From NCBI GenBank assembly GCA_004193595.1, contig RPGQ01000037.1:116827-180826 (forward strand): DNA of 64,000 bases, written 5' to 3'. This DNA comes from Desulfobacteraceae bacterium Eth-SRB2 (GTDB lineage: Bacteria; Desulfobacterota; Desulfobacteria; Desulfobacterales; UBA11574). How positions within the stretch are numbered: position 1 is the stretch's first letter; each line of letters opens with the position of its first letter. The notes beneath the pieces were generated by a model. The model had not been told where the DNA came from, searched no databases, and saw only the letters and a list, made by a program, of their open reading frames with translations. Position numbers and translations under genes: made by a program. Below, piece after piece: positions 20,901-28,890 of this stretch.

Positions 20901-21258
20901 CTACACAAGCCCCGGGAGTCCCCCTGAGGAAAACGGTGATAAAATTGATGGATCGTAATGTTATATCTTTTTCAAACGTGACTTGGTCTCCGGTTAAAAA
21001 ATCCCGAAGGGGAACAAGTGTGGTGTTGAAAAGAATAAATCCGCCGCTAATCGCCTTATCGGGGGTATTTTTGGTGACGGTGACAATGCCTTCTCCAGGA
21101 TCTTCTACATTGAATGTATGGACCGACGCGTGGACATGCCACTTTCCAATCTCAAAAGATTTTGGGCCGAATACGGTCTGGTTGTCTGCATGAATCAGGG
21201 AAGGGAAGGCAAAACAAATGAACAAAAACATGAAGAGACAGCATACTTTTCTTGGCAT
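14917..21258 (-). CDS. Secreted Rhs/YD-repeat protein with Ig-like and NHL repeats
   Basis: 2113 aa. Order: Sec signal peptide (1-24); beta-rich N-terminal domain (25-125); three Ig-like repeats of about 80 aa, each ending TTTYT(I/L)TA or similar (126-366); a carboxypeptidase-regulatory-like domain (about 395-470); an Asp-rich Ca-binding stretch DTDSDGILDALDGDGDDQ (about 618-650). Then come four NHL repeats of 56 aa with GYSGDGGPATEALL and NLYIADYxNH (about 919-1136), about 850 residues of YD repeats, and the Rhs core end with DPDVGRWTAKDPIFFAGG...INLIDPLGL (to about 2023). The last 90 residues are a variable tip with a hydrophobic stretch (TTAIGAFLYIMAP) that matches no toxin I know. The start has CCGGAGG upstream. 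A PAAR or VgrG partner is absent, so export is by Sec and cell-surface display is likely. The small gene at 14633 would be its partner. Confidence 0.9.
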   Translation of the reverse strand: MPRKVCCLFMFLFICFAFPSLIHADNQTVFGPKSFEIGKWHVHASVHTFNVEDPGEGIVTVTKNTPDKAISGGFILFNTTLVPLRDFLTGDQVTFEKDITLRSINFITVFLRGTPGACVAIEVKKAGGPIPPPEVSFSADPQTITLDESSTLTWNVIHADTITIEPGIGSVDPNGSLEVFPTQTTTYTLTADGMGGTTTESVTVSVNIPLPTVSISADPETILLGESSTLSWSSTHAHTWEIDPDVGSVTVNGSMSVSPTETTTYTITATGPGGTASADVTITVTDPNAPPAVTMTPASADISQGDSITLTWNSQRAQSTFIDNGVGSVPLNGSTTVSPDHTTTYTITVTGPTGSNTAQSVVRVIGSPEPLPEGSFGKQYEDLIPTDATVVEYDTKRFSLITGRVRSIDDTPISHVSVTLHGHPEYGTVSTDAQGQFSLPVDGGTTLTVVYQKDGFITAHRKVYVPWNDIAIAETIRMIAQDPAATTMTFDGNPDTVVTHQSTEVTDEFGGRSCSMVFTGDNHAYLVDENGNDVHELNTITTRATEYTTPESMPAKLPPTSAYTYCAELSVDGVKRVRFEKPVITWVDNFLGFDVGMAVPVGYYDRDRGVWVPEKNGIVVKLLDTDSDGILDALDGDGDDQPDDLNGNGAFTDEVKGLGDAQKYQPGDTYWRMTVDHFTPYDLNWASIIASLTPLMPRGPQDSISPNPNGVPSTEKATFEEPIKLPEKVKCLNSYVVNRSRIFHEDIPILGTDMTLHYASNRIDGYLHKITVPSSGGTVPDGLKRITVNVEIAGQTFEQILDPLPNQKAEFVYDGLDHLGRKVKSVTPAKVNIGFVYDAVYTVPPLLEEAFAALGQDLTSILTRQEITLWKKSDLDVSIQQRKNHAILAEGWTLSIQHQLDSKELPSLYKGDGMVSRNNINFITTVAGSGTNGYSGDGDLATEAGIKFPSAIAVDSAGNLYIAEYTNHCIRRVNTNGIITTVAGNGPNGYSGDGGPATEALLNYPTDISIDAAGNLYIADYMNHCVRKVDTSGIIATIAGNGASGYSGDGGPATEALLSYPFGVFVDATGNLYIADYQNHRIRCVDTRGIINTIAGTGIDGYNGDGGPATEALLSYPFGVFVDAAENLYISDTGSNRIRKVSPPTTLKDMLSASELVFVEKNGLAHVMQCSGSHKATFDLDTGAVLYEFGYDENNNLISITDQFGNQTTINRDGNGVPTSIASPDGLTTQLTIDAANHLTRITYPDESFYSFEYTPDGFMTAKIEPEGNRFDHVFDTSGKLTDAMDEEGGHWQFNRTASANGDILTEVLTGEGNLTTYLDHTYSTGAYTSTITGPTSSQTLFSESSDGLSVNKTLACGMDLEFKYGLDSEYKFKFVKEMTESTPYALKKVTLRDKTYQDTDSDDIPDLITETVTINGKSTTLENNVLQSQKTITSSEGRTVTTLYDPSTLVTESVSVPGLFDTTYGYDTRGRLTSIDTNTRGTDFIYNAQGFLESVTDPENHTTTYTYDPVGLITGINRPDTTSIGFTYDNNGNMTVLTNPSSINHGFGYNNINLNSSYQTPISGSYAYVYDKDRRLVQTHFPSGNQINNVYANGRLEQIQTPEGNIDFTYLCGTKVGSITNGTESISYGYDGKLVTSEALAGTFSQSLVYTYNNDFNLTGLTYAGGTAGYSYDNDGVLTGAGNFTITRNPGNGLPESVTGGTLSLIRGFNGYGEVEAQDFTISGQNLTSWNLTRDNNGRITQKTETVDGITSHYDYTYDPMERLLTVTKDSTLVEEYQYDTNGTRSYEMNALRDISGRSFTYSDEDHLLTAGTDIYQYNLDGFLISKTDGTDVTTYDYSSRGELLEVTLPDGRVIEYVHDPLGRRIAKKVDDVIVEKYLWQGLTRLLAMYDGSDNLLQRFEYANGKMPVAMTCGGSTYHLTYDQVGSLRNVANTSGIVVKRIDYDSFGNIIDDTNTSFMVPFGFAGGFYDRDTGIVRFGYRDYDPDVGRWTAKDPIFFAGGDTDLYGYCLNNPINLIDPLGLKGGLFIPFRRLIQKHLTGNIVASKIIETGLSIPTTAIGAFLYIMAPTDAGGPYEDLLLYQAMNKDKPYDPIKMEDLLNEHSPETKIEPCP

Positions 21259-21326
21259 GGCGAACCTCCGGATAATGTTTGGTACTTCAACACAAGCTTA
21301 ATCTATCGTTGCATAACCAACACATC

Positions 21327-21343
21327 AGCAACATTTGTTCCAA
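21327..21343 (-). promoter_or_regulatory. Candidate sigma-54 promoter of the Rhs gene
   Basis: The 21259-21604 gap holds no gene. On the minus strand TTGGAACAAATGTTGCT matches the -24/-12 consensus TTGGCACG-N4-TTGCT with two mismatches and exact GG-N10-GC spacing. The expected start of transcription is about 55-60 nt before the Rhs ATG. A sigma-54 activator (NtrX-type) is encoded at 28891. Confidence 0.5.
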
Positions 21344-21604
21344 AAAGAAAATTTATTTTAAAACAACAGTATCTGGAAGATATGTTTCTGTCTTAAAATA
21401 CTCGTAATGCCTTTATTGAAAAGGGTTCAGATGATCATGAAAAAAATGCATTATTTTAGAAAAATGGATGGATCGGATAAGATGAAAAGAATTTACGAAG
21501 AAGAAGAGAGATGAAAATACACAGAAAAATGTGCATCAACGCACCGTTTTCTGTGCAAGCTGTATTGGATGGTGACCCTGCCAGATTAAATATCTTTATT
21601 AGTA

Positions 21605-21829
21605 TTAGTGTAATCTTCTTGGTTTTCGTCTTCTATCAAGCCGGCTTCTTCGGCTCTTGCCTGATCTAAGCTCAGGAATAAACATGTCATATGATAATTG
21701 ACGCCGATCATAACCTAAACGCCTGTCTTTCCTATTTTTGATAGATACTTCCATATCTTCACTAAACATTTTGTTTTTTTCTGGAATTTTCGACTCAAAA
21801 GCCAAAATAATATTTTGTTTGGTTTCCAT
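21605..21829 (-). CDS. Small RDRR-motif protein
   Basis: 74 aa, very basic C-terminal half: NRKDRRLGYDRRQLSYDMFIPELRSGKSRRSRLDRRRKPRR. I do not recognise the family. The pattern DRR-x6-Y-x3-IPE-RSGK-RRS-LDRR is shared with the 47-aa protein at 22505-22648, so the two are paralogues. The Arg-rich repeats could contact nucleic acid or membrane, or form a linker like that seen before some PilZ domains. No function is assigned. Confidence 0.65.
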   Translation of the reverse strand: METKQNIILAFESKIPEKNKMFSEDMEVSIKNRKDRRLGYDRRQLSYDMFIPELRSGKSRRSRLDRRRKPRRLH

Positions 21830-22242
21830 TCTGCATGTCCTGCCTTGTTCTATACGGGATAATTTTATTAAGATAGTTTTTCTTCATTTCCTTTAGAGAC
21901 GGATTGGCTTTATATTGTATAATCAGATTATTTTTTTGTATGTTGTACGCAAAAGTCATGCAAATTCAATAAAATATAGTAAATTCCTTTAAAATATAGA
22001 GAGTTACATAAATTATATGACGAGGATAGAAGTGATAATTTATATGAAACTATATGAAATTGTGGGGCAAACTACATAAAGTCTATGTAAATAGTTGCTT
22101 ATTTTTCGGGATAATGCCAAGGAAATAGAAATTAGAAAGATATCACAGGAAGGATTAAGTCTTGTCCGGCTTCGGAGGAATTTTATCTGACAATGATACG
22201 ATGTGTTTTGGTTTATAATGATTTTACACAATTAAATGGACA
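21830..22242. other. Gene-poor AT-rich gap
   Basis: 413 bp between two small genes. There is AT-rich sequence with no convincing gene; a 63-codon frame at 22040-22231 lacks composition or motifs of a protein. The end near 22232-22242 holds AAATGGACACTAC, which resembles one end of the GTGTCC palindromic family without the rest. Confidence 0.5.
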
Positions 22243-22449
22243 CTACCTGGTTTTGTAACAATCAGGACATTTAGCGAGATACTCATCCGGTGAACACTTA
22301 AATAAAGAACCGCCTAGTAATCCAAAACCGCCTGATGTGGATGTTATCTCAATTATTACCTCACACCCACAGCCCGAACATTTATCGTTTAATACGATTG
22401 TAGATTTTTCACGATTAGCTTCAAACATTTTTTTTAATATTTCAATCAT
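22243..22449 (-). CDS. Small zinc-binding protein
   Basis: 68 aa: DKCSGCGCEVIIEITST, then SLFKCSPDEYLAKCPDCYKTR. Five or six Cys are arranged as CxxCxC and C-x8-CxxC, enough for one or two zinc sites, separated by a Gly-rich GGFGLLGGSL loop. I do not recognise the family. It lies between the two RDRR genes. Confidence 0.55.
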   Translation of the reverse strand: MIEILKKMFEANREKSTIVLNDKCSGCGCEVIIEITSTSGGFGLLGGSLFKCSPDEYLAKCPDCYKTR

Positions 22450-22504
22450 TAGGGATTAGATCCTTCAACTGCCTGCTCTGCTCGTTAAAAAATACTTATT
22501 ATTT

Positions 22505-22648
22505 TTATGTTCTTAATTTCAGTCTTCTATCAAGTCCGCTTCTGCGGTCTTTGCCGGACCTGCGTTCAGGAATATGGGAGTCATATAAAAAATCACGTCG
22601 GTCAAAGCCTGAACGGCGACCTCCATTATCGGGCAATGCTTGTTTCAT
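22505..22648 (-). CDS. 47-aa RDRR-motif small protein
   Basis: ATG at 22648 to TAA at 22505. The protein contains GGRRSGFDRRDFLYDSHIPE followed by RRSGKDRRSGLDRRLKLRT. It matches the C-terminal half of the protein at 21605-21829 in order and spacing (DRR, Y-D, IPE, RSGK, RRS, LDRR). Conservation at the protein level between two short frames 0.8 kb apart argues that both are real genes. The shared motif may bind nucleic acid or act as an adaptor; this is not known. Confidence 0.6.
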   Translation of the reverse strand: MKQALPDNGGRRSGFDRRDFLYDSHIPERRSGKDRRSGLDRRLKLRT

Positions 22649-22881
22649 GACATAGACAAATTAGTTTTTTTTAGAACGTTTTATGTTCCACTTAAGAATC
22701 CTAAGGTTTCCTTTCAATAAATATAAAATTAGGATAATGGATTTTGTATGTCAAGTATATTTTTATACAATATATAGTGTTTAAAAGAGATGTTATTATC
22801 GAGAGACATATCAAAGTGAATGGTGAGCATATAATAAGGGTCTTCCAAGCATTGTTCATGAGAAATGCGAGGTAAATGGTG

Positions 22882-24417
22882 TCAGACAAACCGTTTACCC
22901 CTGTCTAAATTCCGGTACTGAACCGCTTCGGAAATGTGATCGACCCGGATGTGGGATTCGCCCTCAAGATCTGCAATGGTTCGGGCGATTTTTAATATCC
23001 GGTTATAGGCGCGGGCGGATAAGCCCAGTTTGTCAATGGCCGATTCAAGAATATTGCATGAGGCTTCGTCGATTTTACAATGTTTTTTAATATGCCGGTT
23101 GAGCATCTGAGAATTGCTGTAAATTTTTGTTCTTTTAAATCGTTGGGACTGGCGTTCTCGTGCTGCGGTAACGCGGGTTCTGATTTTCTCCGACGATTCT
23201 GCATCGGCTGCCCCTCTCAGGGCTTTATAGGGAACTGCCGGAACTTCGACGTGAATATCGATCCGGTCCATCAAGGGGCCGGATATTTTTGAGCGAAATC
23301 GGCGAATTTGTGGATAGGTACATCGACACTCATGCTTGGGGTCGGAAAAATATCCGCAGGGACACGGGTTCATTGCCGCTACCAGCATAAAACTTGAAGG
23401 ATAAGTTAAAGTTAAGGCGGCCCGGGAAATGGTTACCCGGGTGTCTTCCAAAGGCTGTCGAAGAACCTCTAATACATGTTTCTTAAATTCCGAAAGTTCG
23501 TCCAGAAACAGAACCCCATTATGCGCCATGCTTACTTCACCGGGTCTGGGGATATGGCCGCCCCCGATCAATCCCGCATCTGATATGGTGTGATGAGGCG
23601 ATCTGAAAGGCCTTTTTGTTATCAGCGCCTGGTCTTTTTCAAGCATTCCGACGACGCTGAATATTTTCGTAGTTTCAATGGCTTCTTCAAATGTTAACGG
23701 GGGAAGTATGGTTGGGAGACGTTTTGCCAGCATGGTCTTTCCAGAGCCCGGGGGGCCGATCATGATTAGATTGTGCCCCCCTGCAGCAGCAACTTCCAAA
23801 GATCGCTTTACATGTTCCTGGCCCTTGACCTCGGAAAAATCGACTTCAAATCCTTCGGCATCTTTAAATACGGCGGATATATCGGTTTGTTCGGGTGTTA
23901 TTTGAGTAAATCCACGGAAAAAATTTACCAGCTGAGACAAGGTTTTTACCGGCAGGACGGTAATGTCCTCTACAACCGAAGCTTCGCGACCATTGTCATA
24001 AGGGACGATGATTCCGGTATAATCTGCACTTTTTGCGGCCAGTGCCATTGGAAGAGAACCTTTGACAGGTTTAATGCGACCGTCTAAAGATAGCTCACCC
24101 AAAACAAGGTATTTGGATATGATTTGTTGGGGAATGATTTGGGTTGCGGTAAGTATTCCCAAGGCTATGGGAAGATCAAAGCCGGTTCCTTCCTTTTTAA
24201 TATTGGCCGGCGCAAGATTAACGGTGATTCTGTCGTCAGGAAATCTATAACCCGAATTATTAATGGCAGACTTGACTCGCTCCTTGCTCTCTTTTACAGA
24301 AGCTTCCGGGAGTCCGACCGTGGTAAACGTAGGGAGTCCGGATGTGATATCGACTTCCACTTCAACTAAAAACGCATCAATTCCAATAACGGCGCTGCTT
24401 AATACCTTTGCGAGCAC
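22882..24417 (-). CDS. comM: YifB/ComM-family Mg-chelatase-like AAA+ ATPase
   Basis: 511 aa, full length. The N-terminal Lon-protease-like fold begins [24 protein letters not shown] and contains [18 protein letters not shown]. It is followed by an AAA+ domain with Walker [16 protein letters not shown] (about residues 218-232), Walker [12 protein letters not shown] and the zinc-finger-like CPCGYFSD...CRCT. The C-terminal Mg-chelatase domain has [19 protein letters not shown]. ComM is a helicase that aids branch migration during natural transformation; many bacteria carry it without being competent. It stands alone. Confidence 0.93.
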   Translation of the reverse strand: MLAKVLSSAVIGIDAFLVEVEVDITSGLPTFTTVGLPEASVKESKERVKSAINNSGYRFPDDRITVNLAPANIKKEGTGFDLPIALGILTATQIIPQQIISKYLVLGELSLDGRIKPVKGSLPMALAAKSADYTGIIVPYDNGREASVVEDITVLPVKTLSQLVNFFRGFTQITPEQTDISAVFKDAEGFEVDFSEVKGQEHVKRSLEVAAAGGHNLIMIGPPGSGKTMLAKRLPTILPPLTFEEAIETTKIFSVVGMLEKDQALITKRPFRSPHHTISDAGLIGGGHIPRPGEVSMAHNGVLFLDELSEFKKHVLEVLRQPLEDTRVTISRAALTLTYPSSFMLVAAMNPCPCGYFSDPKHECRCTYPQIRRFRSKISGPLMDRIDIHVEVPAVPYKALRGAADAESSEKIRTRVTAARERQSQRFKRTKIYSNSQMLNRHIKKHCKIDEASCNILESAIDKLGLSARAYNRILKIARTIADLEGESHIRVDHISEAVQYRNLDRGKRFV

Positions 24418-24852
24418 GCTTCCTCCTTTCAGATAGTGTCTTCCCTAACATTGTATGAACAATCTGACGGATATTTAACAAAAGGTCTATTTTAACAATT
24501 AAACCGAAACGCTTTTGTATGAATGGAAACCGTATTCACTTAAAAATAAAAATTTTTGAATCATAACAAATAGCTGTGTATAGAACAATCTTTTTACCTA
24601 AAATCTTAAATTTGCTTTTTTCGAAAGAGATAAATCGGCAATAATTACGATGTGCTATAGAGATGTCCGATGATAATATTAAAGAATATAAATAATCCTT
24701 GTAAAATAAAACCAATAATATTAGATATAAATATAAAAATTTCAGCTTGATTTTTTAATATTTCGTATTTATGTTACCCGGCCTAAATAAAATTTGCATA
24801 GTTATTCAACAGACCATTAATAAATTATTTCAGCATAACATATATCATTTTC
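24418..24852. other. AT-rich divergent intergenic region (comM / lpxC)
   Basis: 435 bp without a gene. It must hold the promoters of comM (minus strand) and lpxC (plus strand). No strong -35/-10 pair, operator dyad or RNA structure stands out. The lpxC start at 24853 has no clear Shine-Dalgarno. Confidence 0.5.
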
Positions 24853-25758
24853 ATGTATTTTAAACAAAGAACCGTTGCACAACCGGTCAGTTGTTCAGGT
24901 GTGGGTGTTCATTCCGGCAAAAAAGTCAATCTGACGATTAAGCCTGCACAGAGCAACCATGGTATCAAGTTCATAAGGACAAACCTTCTTGACTGTCCGT
25001 GCATATCCGCTCATTTTAATATGGTTGTGGATACAAGTCTGGCGACCGTCATAGGGTACGAAGGCTTTATTGTTTCAACCATAGAGCATCTTATGGCCAG
25101 TTTTGCCGGCCTTTCAATCGACAATGCCCTGGTAGAGATCGATAGCTATGAGATGCCGATAATGGACGGCAGTGCCGGTCCCTTTACGTCCATGATAAGA
25201 TCTGCAGGGATCAGGGAACAGGATGCGCCAAGGTATTTTTTCGTGGTCAAAAAACCCATAGAGCTTAAAGAAAACGGCAAAATGGTGGGGATATACCCCT
25301 GTTCGACATATAAAATAACCTGTACTATTGAATACGATCATCCCCTGATCAAAAAGCAATCCTATTCCGTAGATCTGTCGGACCGGGTTTTTGAGCGTGA
25401 AATATGCAGGGCCAGAACCTATGGTTTTCTGCATGAATATGAATATCTTAAAAAGTACGGCCTGGCGCGCGGAGTTTCTCTGGATAATGTTGTTGTCATT
25501 GATAGCAAAGATGTGATTAATAAGGACGGCCTGCGCTATAAGGACGAATTTGTGAGACATAAAATCCTCGATTGCATCGGGGATTTTTCACTTCTTGGCA
25601 TGCCTATTTTAGGCCATGTAGTGGTCAGTAAATCCGGCCATGCATTCAACCATGCCTTTCTTAAGGAATTCTTCTCTCAAAAAGAATCATGGGAGACCCG
25701 CACAATCAACACTGAAAATGAGTTGCCCTCCTATCAGCCAAAATCACTTGCCATTTAA
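24853..25758 (+). CDS. lpxC: UDP-3-O-acyl-N-acetylglucosamine deacetylase
   Basis: 301 aa, normal length. LpxC is the zinc deacetylase that commits lipid A synthesis. The start QRTVAQPVSCSGVGVHSGKKV is typical. Zinc ligands: His in TIEHLMASFAGL, and His and Asp in FVRHKILDCIGD. The catalytic Glu lies in the EHLMA...MPIMDGSAGPF region and the general acid His in HAFNHAFLKEF. It lies upstream of DUF4390-ntrY-ntrX with a 210-bp gap containing a palindromic element. Confidence 0.97.
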   Translation: MYFKQRTVAQPVSCSGVGVHSGKKVNLTIKPAQSNHGIKFIRTNLLDCPCISAHFNMVVDTSLATVIGYEGFIVSTIEHLMASFAGLSIDNALVEIDSYEMPIMDGSAGPFTSMIRSAGIREQDAPRYFFVVKKPIELKENGKMVGIYPCSTYKITCTIEYDHPLIKKQSYSVDLSDRVFEREICRARTYGFLHEYEYLKKYGLARGVSLDNVVVIDSKDVINKDGLRYKDEFVRHKILDCIGDFSLLGMPILGHVVVSKSGHAFNHAFLKEFFSQKESWETRTINTENELPSYQPKSLAI

Positions 25759-25800
25759 CAAGGTATCCGCTATTAATTAATTTCCATAACCAAAAGTATT

Positions 25801-25928
25801 TGCCACAAAGGCACTAAGACCCGCCCGCCTCGCCTAAGGCGAAGCTGATGGCGGGCAGGCACAAAGGATATATTTATTGTTCTTTCTTCGTGCCTTGGTG
25901 GCTTAGTGGCAGAACAGAAAAAGTTTTG
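25801..25928. repeat. GTGGC-type palindromic element, copy 1
   Basis: Arms TTGCCACAAAGGCACTAAG (from 25799) and GTGCCTTGGTGGCTTAGTGG (to about 25912) are inverted. The centre holds a second palindrome, CGCCTCGCCTAAGGCGAAG. The same sequence, inverted and split by another element, is at 44640-44950. No gene is seen in it. Confidence 0.7.
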
Positions 25929-25967
25929 CCAAAAAAAGCACAAAATTTACAACTTAAGAAATAATTT

Positions 25968-26558
25968 ATGGCCGTTTACAGTATCGTTATGAAATCATTT
26001 ATAAATCGAAAAACAGGTTTCTGGCTCCTTTGCAGCATCTTTTTTGTCCAGAATCTATGTTTTGCCCAGGATGCCCGGTTGACGAACATAATTGTTACAA
26101 ATACGCGAGATGATCTTCTTGTTTATCTGAAGGTTGAAGATGCTTTTAGAGAAAAAATGAAAAAGGCTGTATTCAGTGGTGTTCCTACCACATTTTCATT
26201 CTTCATTACGCTTTACAAGGTGCGCAATCTTTGGTTCGATAAAAAGATAGCCGATATAAAAAGTACGAATACCATCAAGTACAATAACCTGAAAGAAGAA
26301 TTTGTTGTAAAACGGTCCTGGGATGGTGGTAGACCCCAAATTGCAAAATCTTTCGCAGAGGCCCAGAAATTAATGGCTGTAATTGACAGCCTGAAAGTTG
26401 TCGCTCTTGGCAAGCTTGAAAAAGGTGGGCAGTATCAAATAAGAGCTAAGGCTGAACTTAGTAAAGTAACCCTTCCTTTTTATCTGCATTATATCCTTTT
26501 TTTTGTTTCTCTATGGGACTTTGAAACCGATTTGTATACCATAGATTTCATCTACTAG
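25968..26558 (+). CDS. DUF4390 family protein
   Basis: 196 aa with an N-terminal signal or anchor (TGFWLLCSIFFVQNLCFAQ). The mature part, with IIVTNTRDDLLVYLKVEDAF, FFITLYKVRNLWFDKKIAD, YNNLKEEFVVKR and TLPFYLHYILFFVSLWDFETD, fits DUF4390. This family is found just upstream of NtrY-type kinases in deltaproteobacteria. It ends 14 bp before ntrY, so it is very likely an extracytoplasmic partner of that kinase. The start may instead be the ATG at 25989; neither has a good Shine-Dalgarno. Confidence 0.8.
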   Translation: MAVYSIVMKSFINRKTGFWLLCSIFFVQNLCFAQDARLTNIIVTNTRDDLLVYLKVEDAFREKMKKAVFSGVPTTFSFFITLYKVRNLWFDKKIADIKSTNTIKYNNLKEEFVVKRSWDGGRPQIAKSFAEAQKLMAVIDSLKVVALGKLEKGGQYQIRAKAELSKVTLPFYLHYILFFVSLWDFETDLYTIDFIY

Positions 26559-26572
26559 ATTGACCCATTATC

Positions 26573-28807
26573 ATGGCAAGTAAAAGATACAAAAAGCCGA
26601 AATCCTATATTTCGGAAGAAGAGCGCAACAGAAGAAAGCGTGAAGTCATTATTATTTTTGTCATCATTGCCGTGGTTGCCATACTGACCTTCGCCGAGAG
26701 CCGGGTAATACATTTTGGAGCCGGCATCCCAATTTCCAATACCATCCTGATGTTTATATTGATCAATATCAATTTGTTGTTGCTTATCCTGCTGATATTC
26801 CTTGTCTTCAGAAATTTGGTAAAGCTGCTTTATGATAGAAAACGAAAAGTAATGGGCGCAAAGCTTCGAACGAAACTTGTGGTAGCATTTATAACGCTTT
26901 CACTTTTGCCGACCATTATTCTTTTTTTCTTTTCCATCAACTTTATTACAAACAGTATTAAATTCTGGTTTAACGTTCCGGTAGAACAGGCTCTTGAAAA
27001 TTCATTGCTTGTGGGTCGAAGTCAATATTGGCATGCTGAAGAGAGCAGCCGGTTTTTTATGGAAAGAATATCATATCAGATAGAAACAAAAAAATTTTTG
27101 GATCCCACAAAGGAAAAAGCCCTTTCCCATTATATTCAGATTGTCCAGCGAGAGTTTAATCTTCATGCGGTTGAACTTTATGACCCCAATGCAAGTCGCC
27201 TTACATTTGCCCTTTCTCCGGAGTTGGAAGATATGCCGTTTGGGGTTGTTTCTGCCGATAATCTTCTTAAAGAAATGCCGCTAAAAGGTGTCAGGTCAAT
27301 TTCTGAAAGTTTACTCACAGGGGAGCTAATTAGAACTATTGGAACCATCCCTTTTGGAGCAAAACATAGGGATGCAGAGGCGTTTGTTGTGCTATCCAGA
27401 CTGATGCCGCCGGACCTTTCCGAAAATATGGCGTCCATTTCCAGAGGTTTTGAAGAATACCAGCAGATAAAACTTCTTAAGAGACCGATTCAGGTAACCT
27501 ACTATATCACCTTATCCATTGTAGGGCTGCTGGTTGTATTTTGTGCGGTATGGTTTGGCTTCTACCTGGCGAAAACCATTACCATACCGATCATGGAACT
27601 CGCTGAAGGAACCCACAGAGTTGCAGAAGGAGACTTGAGTTTCAGTATCGGCCATGTGGCTGACGATGAAATCGGGAGCCTTGTTGATTCATTTAATAAA
27701 ATGACTAGAGATTTGCGAATCGGCAGGGATCAACTGGAGCTTTCTGCTCGCCTGCTTCGAGAACAGAATGTCGAGATTGAAAAAAGACGGCAATACATGG
27801 AAATCGTTCTTGAAAATGTTTCTGCCGGTGTAATTACACTTGACGCGGGAGGGTTCATTTCCACGATCAACAAGTCGGCTGAAAAAATGTTGAACCTCAA
27901 GTCCGATGAGATCATCCATAAGAGTTATAAAAAACTTTTAGATGAACAGCTTTTAAATCTTGCCGAAGAGGTCATGGAGAATCTTAAAACGTCAAGAAAC
28001 CGTTCCGTGGAGTTGCCGTTAAAACTGACCGTAAGTGGAAGTCCTTCGAGTTTTTTGATGCAGGTAACTGCTCTTGAAGACGACTCCGGTCAGCACATGG
28101 GTATTGTAATCGTGTTTGATGATATGACGGAACTCGAAAAGGCCCAGCGCATGGCTGCATGGCGTGAAGTCGCTCGCAGGATTGCACATGAAGTAAAGAA
28201 TCCGTTGACTCCGATAGCGCTTTCAGCCCAGCGTCTTAAGCGTAAGTATTCCGATCAGATTAACCAGCCGGTTTTTGATGAATGTACACAGACCATCACG
28301 GACCATGTGGAACTGATTAGAAATCTTGTGGACGAATTTTCATCTTTTGCAAAATTTCCCACAGCAAATCCAAAGCCCTGCGATTTGCCGCCGATCATTG
28401 AAGAAACCCTGGCGCTTTATAAAGAGGGGCATCAGACGATTAATTTTGAATTCAATATCATAGACGATATTCCACTGCTTAACCTTGATCGTCAACAGAT
28501 CAAACGGGCGATGATCAATCTTGTGGACAATGCCATTGCATCAATAAAGAATAACGGCAGTATTTTGATTACATTAACCCATGATCCAATTTTAAAAATC
28601 GTTCGACTGGAAGTTTCAGACAATGGAGCGGGTATTTCCGATGAAGACAAGACGCGTCTTTTTGAACCTTATTTTTCAACAAAAAAGGCCGGTATGGGTT
28701 TAGGACTTACGATTGTTAGCACAATTGTTTCTGATCATAACGGCATGATACGTGTGCAGGACAACCGTCCGAAGGGTGCAAAATTTATTATAGATTTTCC
28801 GGCTTAA
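26573..28807 (+). CDS. ntrY: NtrY-like sensor histidine kinase
   Basis: 744 aa. Order: three TM helices near the N-terminus (VIIIFVIIAVVAILTFAE, LMFILININLLLLILLIF, FITLSLLPTIILFFFSIN), an extracytoplasmic sensor region (about 140-300), a further TM helix (TLSIVGLLVVFCAVWFGF), HAMP, PAS (about 410-510), HisKA with phospho-His in ARRIAHEVKNPLTPI, and HATPase with N box DNAI and G boxes DNGAGIS and GMGLGL. This is the NtrY layout. It phosphorylates the sigma-54 activator encoded 83 bp downstream. The signal is unknown; classical NtrYX concerns nitrogen or redox, but in deltaproteobacteria such pairs often control envelope genes. Confidence 0.93.
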   Translation: MASKRYKKPKSYISEEERNRRKREVIIIFVIIAVVAILTFAESRVIHFGAGIPISNTILMFILININLLLLILLIFLVFRNLVKLLYDRKRKVMGAKLRTKLVVAFITLSLLPTIILFFFSINFITNSIKFWFNVPVEQALENSLLVGRSQYWHAEESSRFFMERISYQIETKKFLDPTKEKALSHYIQIVQREFNLHAVELYDPNASRLTFALSPELEDMPFGVVSADNLLKEMPLKGVRSISESLLTGELIRTIGTIPFGAKHRDAEAFVVLSRLMPPDLSENMASISRGFEEYQQIKLLKRPIQVTYYITLSIVGLLVVFCAVWFGFYLAKTITIPIMELAEGTHRVAEGDLSFSIGHVADDEIGSLVDSFNKMTRDLRIGRDQLELSARLLREQNVEIEKRRQYMEIVLENVSAGVITLDAGGFISTINKSAEKMLNLKSDEIIHKSYKKLLDEQLLNLAEEVMENLKTSRNRSVELPLKLTVSGSPSSFLMQVTALEDDSGQHMGIVIVFDDMTELEKAQRMAAWREVARRIAHEVKNPLTPIALSAQRLKRKYSDQINQPVFDECTQTITDHVELIRNLVDEFSSFAKFPTANPKPCDLPPIIEETLALYKEGHQTINFEFNIIDDIPLLNLDRQQIKRAMINLVDNAIASIKNNGSILITLTHDPILKIVRLEVSDNGAGISDEDKTRLFEPYFSTKKAGMGLGLTIVSTIVSDHNGMIRVQDNRPKGAKFIIDFPA

Positions 28808-28830
28808 GGTAACGGTTACTCCAATTTTTT

Positions 28831-28846
28831 CCCGCAATATTGCGGG
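28831..28846. promoter_or_regulatory. Perfect 16-bp palindrome between ntrY and ntrX
   Basis: CCCGCAATATTGCGGG follows a T-run in the 83-bp gap. It could be a small mRNA hairpin or a protein-binding site. The T-run is on the wrong side for a plus-strand terminator, so cotranscription of the two genes is still expected. Confidence 0.5.
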
Positions 28847-28890
28847 AGGAAGTGAAACGAGACTAAACACAGTTTAAGGAGTTAAAGTAT

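Noticed and set aside
22040-22231. 63-codon frame on the minus strand
   Set aside because: Odd composition, no ribosome site, no similarity to neighbours; treated as chance in AT-rich DNA.
22701-22889. 62-codon frame overlapping the comM end
   Set aside because: TTG start, overlaps comM by 8 bp, very AT-rich; it looks like a chance frame.
25801-25928. GC-rich hairpins as a terminator for lpxC
   Set aside because: The sequence belongs to a repeated palindromic family and has no T-run; a terminator role is not supported.
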